DNA of 25,329 nucleotides, taken from the IMG/VR virus record IMGVR_UViG_3300044647_000668, positions 1-25,329 of that record. One strand, written 5' to 3'. Shown one piece after another: positions 18,898 through 25,329 of this stretch. Under the pieces are notes generated by a model that made no database searches, had not been told where the DNA came from, and was given only the letters and a program-made list of their open reading frames with translations. The translations under genes were made by a program, and so were the position numbers. Every line of letters begins with the position of its first letter. The stretch's first letter is position 1. The stretch comes from a virus.

Positions 18898-20100
18898 TCA
18901 GGTTGCAGCGCCCACGAAGTGCTTGATGTGGGACGTCTGCGGGAGGTCACCGTCGACCCGGAACGTGCAACGGAACGTGATGAGATCCGCGCTGAACGCG
19001 AAATCATCGGAACGATCCAGCCGGATGCCGCCGACGGTCCTGACGTAGTACGACGGGAAGTGACCCGCGATGACGGACTTCGCGGATGCACCGATCGCAG
19101 CCATTGCCGGGTTCTCGTACAGCGGGACACCGAGCACACGATCCGGTGTCGACTCCGACATCGAGGGCTGGAAGACGAAGTTGCCCGCGCCATCCTTCAG
19201 GGTACGCATCGCAGCGATTGAGGAACCCTTCGCCATGAAGCCGATTCCGGGAAGCGCACGCGCAGCCGGATCGAGCGAGTAGTACAGGCTGACGAGGTTC
19301 TCGTACGTGAATGCGCCAGTCGTTGCGAGGCCGGTGCCACCGATGAGGGCGGAACCCGACGCCGTGACGACACCATTCGGCTCAGTCGTGTCGGTGCCCG
19401 TGGTGAGCGCCGTATTCACTGCGAAGCCGAGTGCGTTGCCGCAGTTCATGGCGAGCAGATCAAGGATGTTGACCCCTGAGTCTTCGAGAAGCTCGCGGCT
19501 GATCTGGGTGAGGAACCCGTACTTGAACGCGCCGAGGGTGATGAACGCAGAGAATGCGGGATCGGACTCGCCGAGGGTCGCAGCCTGCGCGTTGACGGTG
19601 CCGACCGAGTAGGTGGAGAGTCGAGGGATCTGAAGATTCTCGCCGCCCGCAGTGTTTATGGTCGTCGCCACGTTCAGCATCGGACCAACCGCACGCGCCA
19701 GCATGATCACCTGGTCGTAGAACGACGTCGGAACCGGTGCGCCCGTGGAGGACGTCAGCACATCGCGACGCTCTTGACCGAACTCAGCGGATCGGATCTC
19801 GCCACGGGCGAGGCTGCGGATGGTCTCAACATCGTTGGACGGCTTGACGATCTGGCCGACGGGCCGGATCTGATCCTCTGCACCTTCCTGCGACGCACGA
19901 ACCTCAGCCTCGTGAGCCGACATGCGCTTCAGTTCCTCGATCATCGTCGACCGGCGGGAGAACTCCTCCGTGGTGCGATCGAACGCGATGCGCTCGTCGA
20001 CGGTCATTGCGCGATCCTCCGCGGCGCAGAGATCGACGATCGCCTTCGCGGCTTCGAGATCCTTCGCCCGTGCTTCGTACTGGGCTTTCAGAACGTCCAT
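18898..20100 (-). CDS. Major capsid protein, HK97 fold, 400 aa
   Basis: Residues 1-85 are a charged coiled coil (VLKAQYEARAKDLEAAKAIVD, FSRRSTMIEELKRM), the scaffolding-like delta domain that the prohead protease removes. From about residue 115 the HK97 pattern is present: TGAPVPTSFYDQVI, LNVATTINTAGGENLQIPR, FGFLTQISRELLEDS (here KYGFLTQISRELLEDS), FAVNTALTTG and, near the end, IRLDRSDDFAFSADLITFRCTFRVDGD. It builds the head shell. It lies directly after the protease gene. AAAGG is its ribosome-binding site, with a structured leader upstream. Confidence 0.9.
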   Translation of the reverse strand: MDVLKAQYEARAKDLEAAKAIVDLCAAEDRAMTVDERIAFDRTTEEFSRRSTMIEELKRMSAHEAEVRASQEGAEDQIRPVGQIVKPSNDVETIRSLARGEIRSAEFGQERRDVLTSSTGAPVPTSFYDQVIMLARAVGPMLNVATTINTAGGENLQIPRLSTYSVGTVNAQAATLGESDPAFSAFITLGAFKYGFLTQISRELLEDSGVNILDLLAMNCGNALGFAVNTALTTGTDTTEPNGVVTASGSALIGGTGLATTGAFTYENLVSLYYSLDPAARALPGIGFMAKGSSIAAMRTLKDGAGNFVFQPSMSESTPDRVLGVPLYENPAMAAIGASAKSVIAGHFPSYYVRTVGGIRLDRSDDFAFSADLITFRCTFRVDGDLPQTSHIKHFVGAAT

Positions 20101-20204
20101 TGTGTTGCCTTTCTAGTTGAGTGGGTTGCCGCAGGTGTTGACTAGTGCGGCTCCGCACTCAACCGGTCACGGCTCACGTGGCCCGGCAATAACCGGATGT
20201 TACC
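20101..20204 (-). promoter_or_regulatory. Structured leader of the capsid gene
   Basis: This is one of the few untranslated gaps in the structural operon. It holds hairpin AGTGCGG-CT-CCGCACT (20144-20159), extended by TTG/CAA, and a CCGG-6-CCGG hairpin nearer the protease stop. It may be an mRNA processing, stability or pausing element that raises capsid expression. No convincing promoter is seen. Confidence 0.4.
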
Positions 20205-21803
20205 TCAGGCCTGCATCTCCATCAAGGCTAGGAGCTGCTTCGCGACGATCAGCGAATTGTCGGGCTTGACGTCCTTCGGTGCGAGCTGGTCGACGACACC
20301 GCGAATGAGATCCGCCTGCGCCGCATCCAACTCCTCACCCGACTCCAACGTCACCAGTGCGGCCGCGAGCGTCACCTCGTCGACTGCGACCCGTGCCGCG
20401 AGTTTCCGAACGGAAGCTGTCGTGGCAGCATACGCTGGCTGGCCTGTGACGACCGATATTTCGTGGAGCCTCACTTCTGTCAGGGTGCGACGTGAACCAT
20501 CCGCCGACCACGTGTCGCCACCGCGAGGCACGGAGAACCCGAACGACATCGAGTCGACGATCCGCTGCTCAAGAAGGATCGACATGTTCCGGCCGTCCGT
20601 CGTCATCGGCAGATCAGCGTCCGCGAGCAGACCCTTCGAGTCTTCCTGCAACCGCAGCGTCCCCGACCTCGTCGACGCGAGGAGCTGCGAATCGTTGTGG
20701 TTGACGTACATGCGGATGTTGTTCCGGCTCTTGAGCGTGCGGGCGAACGCCCCGCGCTGGATCCGCTCGATGAACGGCAGCGGCTCACTGTCGCTGTCGA
20801 ACACGGCCGCGTACCCCTTGAACGTCATCTTGTCGCCGACCGCACGGATCTCCATGTCGTCGACGAAGTGTGCCCGAGTCTCCATGACTGTTGTCGCCTT
20901 CCTCGTGGCCGGCGGAAGCTCGCCGACATTGACCGCTGTAATCCCGAGCGCCCGATACATCCGGCGCATTGACGCATTGTTCTCTACCGCGAGGACGACG
21001 TCGTACTCCTCCAGGAGCCGCTGCGCCGTCTCGCGCTTGAAGTTGAGGGTGTCGGACGTCGCGCCTGGGTTCATCAGCAACTCTTCATACTCGACACCGG
21101 CAGCGGCGAGCGCCCGGATTGTTGCCGCCCGCTGGTCCTCGTTGCGGCCCGTCACGATGTAGACGTCTTCCTCAGTCTCCTGGAGGAATGCGACCGTCTC
21201 CGCGATCGGGGTGTCACCGTTGAGGATTGTCCCGTCGATGTCACTGATGATGATCGGTTCCCCGCCAACAATCCGGCTGCTCATCTCGCCCTCTCGAATC
21301 AGTTCCGCTTGCCGGTCGAACCATGCACGAGCCGGAGCAGGATCAACAGGATCAATGCCCCACAAATAATGTGCCACCGCGCCGGGTCCCGGGAAGTTGT
21401 CGTCACCTGCATCATTATTCTGCGGAGCGTCCAGATCGACCTCATGACGTGCCGCCCACGCCGACGTGCGCAGCACCTTGTCGTCACTGATCTGACCGTC
21501 AGCCATCAGCCGGGCTTCCCGCACCGTGCCGGCCGTGACCCCGTCGCCCGCCTCGCCAGCCTCGAACAGTTCGACTCCACGGCTCGCAGCGTCCCGAATG
21601 TAGGCAGGGATCTCGCCCGTGATCCGCTTCCCGGGTGCTGGCGCACGCAACTCGCCACCCGGCTCCATGTCCTCCGCGAGGGACAACGCGACCATCTGGT
21701 CGACCGCGCCCTGCTTCGACTCGTGGCAGGCGATGACCTCACCGTCAGCCTTCACCACCGCCCACGAGGGACAGTCCGTCGCGTCAGAAATAAAGTACGG
21801 CAT
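20205..21803 (-). CDS. Three-part prohead protease with internal HAD phosphatase-like domain, 532 aa
   Basis: Residues 1-50 are a small domain (VVKADGEVIACHESK). Residues 58-172 (IPAYIRDAASRGVELFEAG to LWGIDP) form a helical module often joined to phage capsid proteases. Residues about 183-295 are HAD-like: DIDGT (188-192), VTGR (217-220) and Lys256 in NFKRETA, with a weakened fourth motif VENNAS. Residues about 306-465 are an HK97-type prohead protease with His369 in YVNHND, Ser420 in SMSFGF and ISVVTGQPAY. The rest, 466-532, is helical, like a scaffold tail. The protease should process the capsid; what the HAD domain dephosphorylates is unknown. It stands in the normal protease position between portal and capsid genes. 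Confidence 0.85.
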   Translation of the reverse strand: MPYFISDATDCPSWAVVKADGEVIACHESKQGAVDQMVALSLAEDMEPGGELRAPAPGKRITGEIPAYIRDAASRGVELFEAGEAGDGVTAGTVREARLMADGQISDDKVLRTSAWAARHEVDLDAPQNNDAGDDNFPGPGAVAHYLWGIDPVDPAPARAWFDRQAELIREGEMSSRIVGGEPIIISDIDGTILNGDTPIAETVAFLQETEEDVYIVTGRNEDQRAATIRALAAAGVEYEELLMNPGATSDTLNFKRETAQRLLEEYDVVLAVENNASMRRMYRALGITAVNVGELPPATRKATTVMETRAHFVDDMEIRAVGDKMTFKGYAAVFDSDSEPLPFIERIQRGAFARTLKSRNNIRMYVNHNDSQLLASTRSGTLRLQEDSKGLLADADLPMTTDGRNMSILLEQRIVDSMSFGFSVPRGGDTWSADGSRRTLTEVRLHEISVVTGQPAYAATTASVRKLAARVAVDEVTLAAALVTLESGEELDAAQADLIRGVVDQLAPKDVKPDNSLIVAKQLLALMEMQA

Positions 21804-21812
21804 GAGGCCCGC

Positions 21813-23162
21813 TCACGGATATACGCTCGCCGGATCGGCCGGATTGATCGACGCAACCGACTGGAGCGACGTCACCGGAATGCCAGTGTGAGCGATCGCC
21901 GGCATGTCAAGAGCCTTCAACGCCTCCGCAGGATCGAAGCCGGCCATGATCAACCGCGTCAACATTTGCGTCTTCCGGTCGGTCTCCACAATGTTCGCGG
22001 CCGCGAGGTTCACGTTCGCGAGCGGCACCCGATACTCGTCGCCACCGTCAGCGGGAGGCATATCTTCGAGCCGGTGGATGTCGTTGACGGAGAGGAACCC
22101 AGCGAGCTGCCCCGTCGAGTACGCAGCGAACCTCGTCTGAATATCGCCCCGCAGGATCGCGTCAAGGTTGAACTTCACGAACGCCGGCCCCGGCAGCAAC
22201 GTCGACAACGCCGTCTCAAACTTCGAGATGATCGGCCGGAGCGTGTACTGCGCAAACTGAATCGCGTTCTGCTCCACGCTCGCGTACGACATCGCACCCG
22301 GTGTCGCGACCTGGAGAAGATGCAACGGACAGCGGAAGATCCGGGCGATCTCCTCCACCGAGAACTGACGCGACTCCAACATTTGCGCCTCGTTCGGGTC
22401 GACACCAGTCTTCACGAACTTCGCCCCACCGAACAGGACACCAGGACGATGCGCCCGACGTAGCCCCTTATGGCCTTCCTCGAACCCGTCGGCGAGATCC
22501 TTCGCCTGCTCCTTCGTCAGATTCCCCGGCCACTCGATCAACCCCTGAGTCGTCGACCCCTGCCCGAAGAACCGCGCCGAGAACTCCTCAAGAGCAGACG
22601 CCAGCCCCAACATCTGTTTCACTTCCTCGATCCGGGACACGCCACGCAGCGCACCCGGCCGCCGCAGCTCCGTGATGTGCAGCACCTCCGCAGCGGTGAG
22701 AACCGCACCGGCCGCACCCTCGATCGCATACTCGACCTCGCGGGTCGCCGGATTCCGGCGCACCTCCACCCGAGTGGGATCGAGCACCGTCAGGCTCGTC
22801 ACCTCACCGGCCCGGCCCCTGAAGATCCGAATAAAAACGTTCCCATCGAGGAGCAACGACACCATCGCCTGTTGCAAAAAGTCTTCCCGAGCCATCCCGA
22901 TATCGGGACGCTCCACCCATATCGGCTTCGGCCGGAACACAAGCCGAGCACCACCCTCACGGTAAAACGTGTCCACCGGCAGCGTCGAGATCGTATCCGC
23001 CAGGAGCCGCACGCAGGCGTACACCGTGCCGATCTTCAGGCTCGTGTCGTACGTGACGACAGTGCCCGCGTACGTCTCCCGCGCGAGGTTGCCGCCACTG
23101 GCGAAGATCGTCTGGAACGATACGGCCCGCTCTTCACGCGGTCGAAGGAGACTACCCAGCAT
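21813..23162 (-). CDS. Portal protein, HK97 type, 449 aa
   Basis: The ATG at 23162 with GGAG 7 bases upstream is chosen. KIGTVYACVRLLADTISTLPVDTFYR, then LLLDGNVFIRIFRG and LDPTRVEVRRNP, VLHITELRRPGALRGVSRI, and VEEIARIFRCPLHLLQVA are the conserved blocks of the HK97/phi-lambda-like portal family. A ring of twelve such subunits forms the DNA gate of the head and binds the terminase. Length is normal. The start overlaps the end of the small membrane-protein gene by 11 bases. Confidence 0.92.
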   Translation of the reverse strand: MLGSLLRPREERAVSFQTIFASGGNLARETYAGTVVTYDTSLKIGTVYACVRLLADTISTLPVDTFYREGGARLVFRPKPIWVERPDIGMAREDFLQQAMVSLLLDGNVFIRIFRGRAGEVTSLTVLDPTRVEVRRNPATREVEYAIEGAAGAVLTAAEVLHITELRRPGALRGVSRIEEVKQMLGLASALEEFSARFFGQGSTTQGLIEWPGNLTKEQAKDLADGFEEGHKGLRRAHRPGVLFGGAKFVKTGVDPNEAQMLESRQFSVEEIARIFRCPLHLLQVATPGAMSYASVEQNAIQFAQYTLRPIISKFETALSTLLPGPAFVKFNLDAILRGDIQTRFAAYSTGQLAGFLSVNDIHRLEDMPPADGGDEYRVPLANVNLAAANIVETDRKTQMLTRLIMAGFDPAEALKALDMPAIAHTGIPVTSLQSVASINPADPASVYP

Positions 23163-23307
23163 CAATACGCTCCAAAATGACGCCGACCAGGACGCCCGTC
23201 AGTCCGAGCGCAATCAATCCCGCCGGAATACTCCACACGAACACGCCCACATTCACGAGGAACAGGCCCGCGCCCTGCACGATCACGGCCACTAATGCCC
23301 TCCTCAT
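23152..23307 (-). CDS. Small hydrophobic membrane protein, 51 aa
   Basis: A 51-residue frame (starting MRRALVAVIV) begins in an ATGA overlap with the terminase stop and ends inside the portal start. Two hydrophobic segments (VAVIVQGAGLFLVNVGVFV and IPAGLIALGLTGVLVGVI) predict one hairpin of membrane helices with Arg-rich ends. Codons for ILER supply the GGAG used by the portal. Position between large terminase and portal is unusual for a membrane protein. Similar short hydrophobic proteins occur there in other actinobacteriophages, with unknown role. Confidence 0.65.
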   Translation of the reverse strand: MRRALVAVIVQGAGLFLVNVGVFVWSIPAGLIALGLTGVLVGVILERIDAG

Positions 23308-24821
23308 GTCGCCCAATATCCCGGCGCGACCAATTCTTGCACAAGATTAGACCGCGACGTCGCCCGATCGAACGCAATAACCGCCGCGACCGCAGCATCG
23401 ATCCGCCTCGAAGACTGCCGATGCTCCTTCACGATGCGCGGCCCCAGCCGATCAGTCTTCACCGCACAGTTCCCAATATGCCGCCGAAGCACCGCATCGC
23501 CGTCATGCGTCATCGTCCCGCTCATGACCGAGTCGTAGAACTTCGCACTCGCCGGGACCATTCGTGCAGGACTGCTCGACGCATACTCTGAAATCGGGAC
23601 ACCCGCATCACCGAGCGCCTCCATGGACCGCGCCCAACGATACGGATCACATGCCACTTCGAGGACGTCCAGCTCGCCGCACGCCTGCATGATTCGAGCC
23701 TCAACCTCCTGGATCGGGACACGCCACTCATCAGGATCACCCGGCCCCTTCTCCCACACCTCCACGACCCACACGTACGGGTTCTCCTCCACCGTGCAAC
23801 CGATGAGCGCCGTTGCGTCGCCGGAGAACGACCCGTCGAAGCCGAGGACCACCGGAACGGACCGATCGACGACACGCTCGACCTGCAATCCCTCCCACGT
23901 CGCGGCCGGAAGCCATGCGTGCGACGAGTTCACCCAGCAGTTCATCCGCTTGATCCGGTACTCATTCTCAGGTGTCCGCTTCACCGCGCTCACGAAGTCC
24001 TCCGCGTCGCAAATGTCGCCGTAGCCGGGGTTCGGTGCCCGCCACGACGCCGGGTCGCGATGATCCGCCGTGTCCTCGCCCTTCCACCACGCCATGAAAA
24101 ATGACGGGTCGACGATCTCACCCGTCGCGACCTTCTGCCCGTACAAGAACTGGCGGTACGCCGTCGAGTCCGACCCGGTGACATCCGTTCGGACGCCGGC
24201 CGTCGTCACCGCGATCGTGATCGAGTCAACCCGCGCAGCCTGCGCCAACGTCATCACGTTCCACAGGTCCCCGTTCGGTGCGGAGTGCAGCTCGTCGTAG
24301 ATGACGCACGTCGGAGACAAGCCTTCCTTCGTGTACGCCTCGCTCGATAGGACTCGATAGACCGAGCCGGTCGCGACGACCTCCACCGCATCCCGGTAGA
24401 TCTTGCACATCGCCGACAGTTCCTTGCTCGCCTCGATCATCTTCTTCGCGTCCCCGAACACGATCCGCGCCTGGTCACGATCCGCCGCGCACGAATACAC
24501 CTCGCCGCCGTTCGACCCCAGCATCAGCGCATGAAGCGCAATCCCCGACCCGAGTGCGCTCTTGCCGTTCTTCCTCGCCATGCCGATGATCGCCGTCCGA
24601 TGCTTCCGCCGGCCATCCGCCCGCCGAGCGAACACATCACCCAACAGCATCTTCTGCCACGGCCGCAGCAACAACGGACTACCCGCCCTGCCACCGATCG
24701 AATCCTTCACCTGCACACACAACGACTCCACGAACTCCGCGACCTCGGCCCCGTCACCCGCCGCCCGCTCCGCATCCGTCACCGACGTCAGGATCGACGG
24801 AGGCCAGCCCGCGACCGTCAC
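23304..24821 (-). CDS. Terminase large subunit, 505 aa
   Basis: The ATPase has Walker A in GMARKNGKSALGSGI (residues 82-88) and Walker B in TCVIYDELHSA (173-177), the adapted motifs of phage DNA-packaging motors, followed by ITIAVTTAG as motif III. The RNase H-like nuclease starts at VVLGFDGSFSGDATAL (Asp329, Asp335) with further acids near 400-440. It packs DNA into the prohead through the portal. The GTG at 24821 overlaps the small-subunit stop (GTGA). Length is normal. Confidence 0.92.
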   Translation of the reverse strand: MTVAGWPPSILTSVTDAERAAGDGAEVAEFVESLCVQVKDSIGGRAGSPLLLRPWQKMLLGDVFARRADGRRKHRTAIIGMARKNGKSALGSGIALHALMLGSNGGEVYSCAADRDQARIVFGDAKKMIEASKELSAMCKIYRDAVEVVATGSVYRVLSSEAYTKEGLSPTCVIYDELHSAPNGDLWNVMTLAQAARVDSITIAVTTAGVRTDVTGSDSTAYRQFLYGQKVATGEIVDPSFFMAWWKGEDTADHRDPASWRAPNPGYGDICDAEDFVSAVKRTPENEYRIKRMNCWVNSSHAWLPAATWEGLQVERVVDRSVPVVLGFDGSFSGDATALIGCTVEENPYVWVVEVWEKGPGDPDEWRVPIQEVEARIMQACGELDVLEVACDPYRWARSMEALGDAGVPISEYASSSPARMVPASAKFYDSVMSGTMTHDGDAVLRRHIGNCAVKTDRLGPRIVKEHRQSSRRIDAAVAAVIAFDRATSRSNLVQELVAPGYWAT

Positions 24822-25270
24822 GCCGACGGCCCCGTCCGCCGCTCACGCTTCAACCGCAACTCGTCCAGGACAGAACTCGGCCGCACCTCACCGACCCCCA
24901 TTTTGGTCCGATCAACCGGCGAGAACCCAAGCATCGAATACATCGCCCGGATGTCATGCTCAAGATTCCGCAGCCCCACACGATCACGCCAGTCGCCGCC
25001 CTCGAACACCTGCTTGCGCAGCACCGCCCGCTCATCAACGCACTCACACAACAACTGCACCCAGTCAAGATCCGTCCGGCCAGAAATCCACGTCGCGCCC
25101 GACGACCACAGTCGATCCCACGTCGCACGGCCAACCGGGCCCAGTTCCGCGAGCGGCTCCGGTATCCCCGACACCTGCTCAGCGACGTATTTCGGCTCCG
25201 GCAATGGCTTCGCATGACTCGGCTTGCCGAGCTTCCGCTTCCGCTCAACTGGCACCGCGACCCTAGGCAT
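24818..25270 (-). CDS. Terminase small subunit, 150 aa
   Basis: The start chosen is the ATG at 25270 (MPRVAVPVERKRKLGKPS), basic as usual for DNA-binding terminase small subunits; the longer frame begins 54 bases earlier. The middle (LAELGPVGRATWDRLWSSG, TDLDWVQLLCECVDERAVLRKQVFEGG) is the helical oligomerisation pattern of P27-like small subunits, and the end (VRPSSVLDELRLKRERR) is the basic tail. It recognises packaging sites and feeds DNA to the large subunit directly downstream. Confidence 0.75.
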   Translation of the reverse strand: MPRVAVPVERKRKLGKPSHAKPLPEPKYVAEQVSGIPEPLAELGPVGRATWDRLWSSGATWISGRTDLDWVQLLCECVDERAVLRKQVFEGGDWRDRVGLRNLEHDIRAMYSMLGFSPVDRTKMGVGEVRPSSVLDELRLKRERRTGPSA

Positions 25271-25329
25271 CAGCGACCAACCTGCACAAAAGTCCAGAAA
25301 CGTTCGATTTGGGGCGATATGCAAAAAAT
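25271..25329. other. Right-end segment upstream of terminase
   Basis: About 60 bases with AT-rich stretches (AAAAGTCCAG, GCAAAAAAT). No complete promoter or cohesive-end signature can be recognised, and the edge of the window prevents a decision on whether this is the genome end. Confidence 0.3.

Noticed and set aside
17896-19221. Long plus-strand open frame (441 codons) opposite the glycosyltransferase and capsid genes
   Set aside because: It is an arginine/histidine/aspartate-rich mirror of two well-supported minus-strand genes with no ribosome-binding site or recognisable domain. High GC leaves antisense frames open.
21309-22463. Plus-strand open frame (384 codons) opposite protease and portal genes
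   Set aside because: Same reason: low-complexity basic composition, shadow of portal and protease.
24818-25324. Longer terminase small subunit starting at 25324
   Set aside because: The 18 extra residues have unlike composition and no ribosome-binding site; the ATG at 25270 begins the typical basic N-terminus.

Overview
The window looks like part of the genome of a tailed, long-tailed (siphovirus-type) double-stranded DNA phage that infects a high-GC Gram-positive (actinobacterial) host. The grounds are a WhiB-type four-cysteine iron-sulfur regulator, which is confined to Actinobacteria and their phages, an r1t-type holin, GC-rich coding sequence, short genes coupled by ATGA or GTGA overlaps, and promoters that put the start codon about 7 bases after the -10 box (leaderless mRNA). 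No integrase, DNA polymerase or other replication gene is visible, so this is only part of a genome and lifestyle cannot be decided.

Layout. (1) 1-5125, minus strand: a tightly packed run of small accessory genes. It includes a family of cysteine-rich proteins that share start and end cassettes and an 89-bp exact repeat, two zinc-ribbon-like proteins, a large HTH protein, a low-GC GIY-YIG nuclease and, as its first gene, a MerR/excise-type HTH protein. (2) 5126-7972, mostly plus strand: a control island with two copies of a strong leaderless-type promoter, three small genes joined by two tRNA-arm-like leader repeats, a hairpin terminator, a converging whiB-like gene, a secreted lytic-transglycosylase-like protein, a second small operon ending in an HTH protein, and a P-loop polynucleotide-kinase-like gene. 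(3) 7914-25270, minus strand: the virion and lysis operon. In transcription order it runs small and large terminase, small membrane protein, portal, a 532-aa protein joining a HAD phosphatase-like domain to an HK97 prohead protease, major capsid protein, three sugar/glycan-type enzymes, head-tail connector, tail terminator, major tail protein, tail assembly chaperone with a -1 frameshift, gp10-like protein, tape measure, minor tail protein, glycine-rich adhesin-like protein, small tail protein, membrane/coiled-coil protein, holin, acidic peptide and a CHAP-like endolysin.

How they fit together: terminase, portal, protease and capsid build and fill the head. The connector, terminator, tube, chaperone pair, tape measure and distal proteins build the tail. 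The enzymes inserted after the capsid gene probably decorate virion proteins with sugars, although their target cannot be read from sequence. The holin and endolysin end the cycle. The plus-strand island probably encodes early or regulatory functions. Its kinase gene runs 59 bases into the endolysin gene from the opposite side. The most distinctive observations are the HAD-protease fusion, the tRNA-arm-like leaders, the duplicated leaderless promoter in which one copy has lost its ATG, the canonical C CCU UUG frameshift site, and the shuffled cysteine-rich cassettes at the left end.
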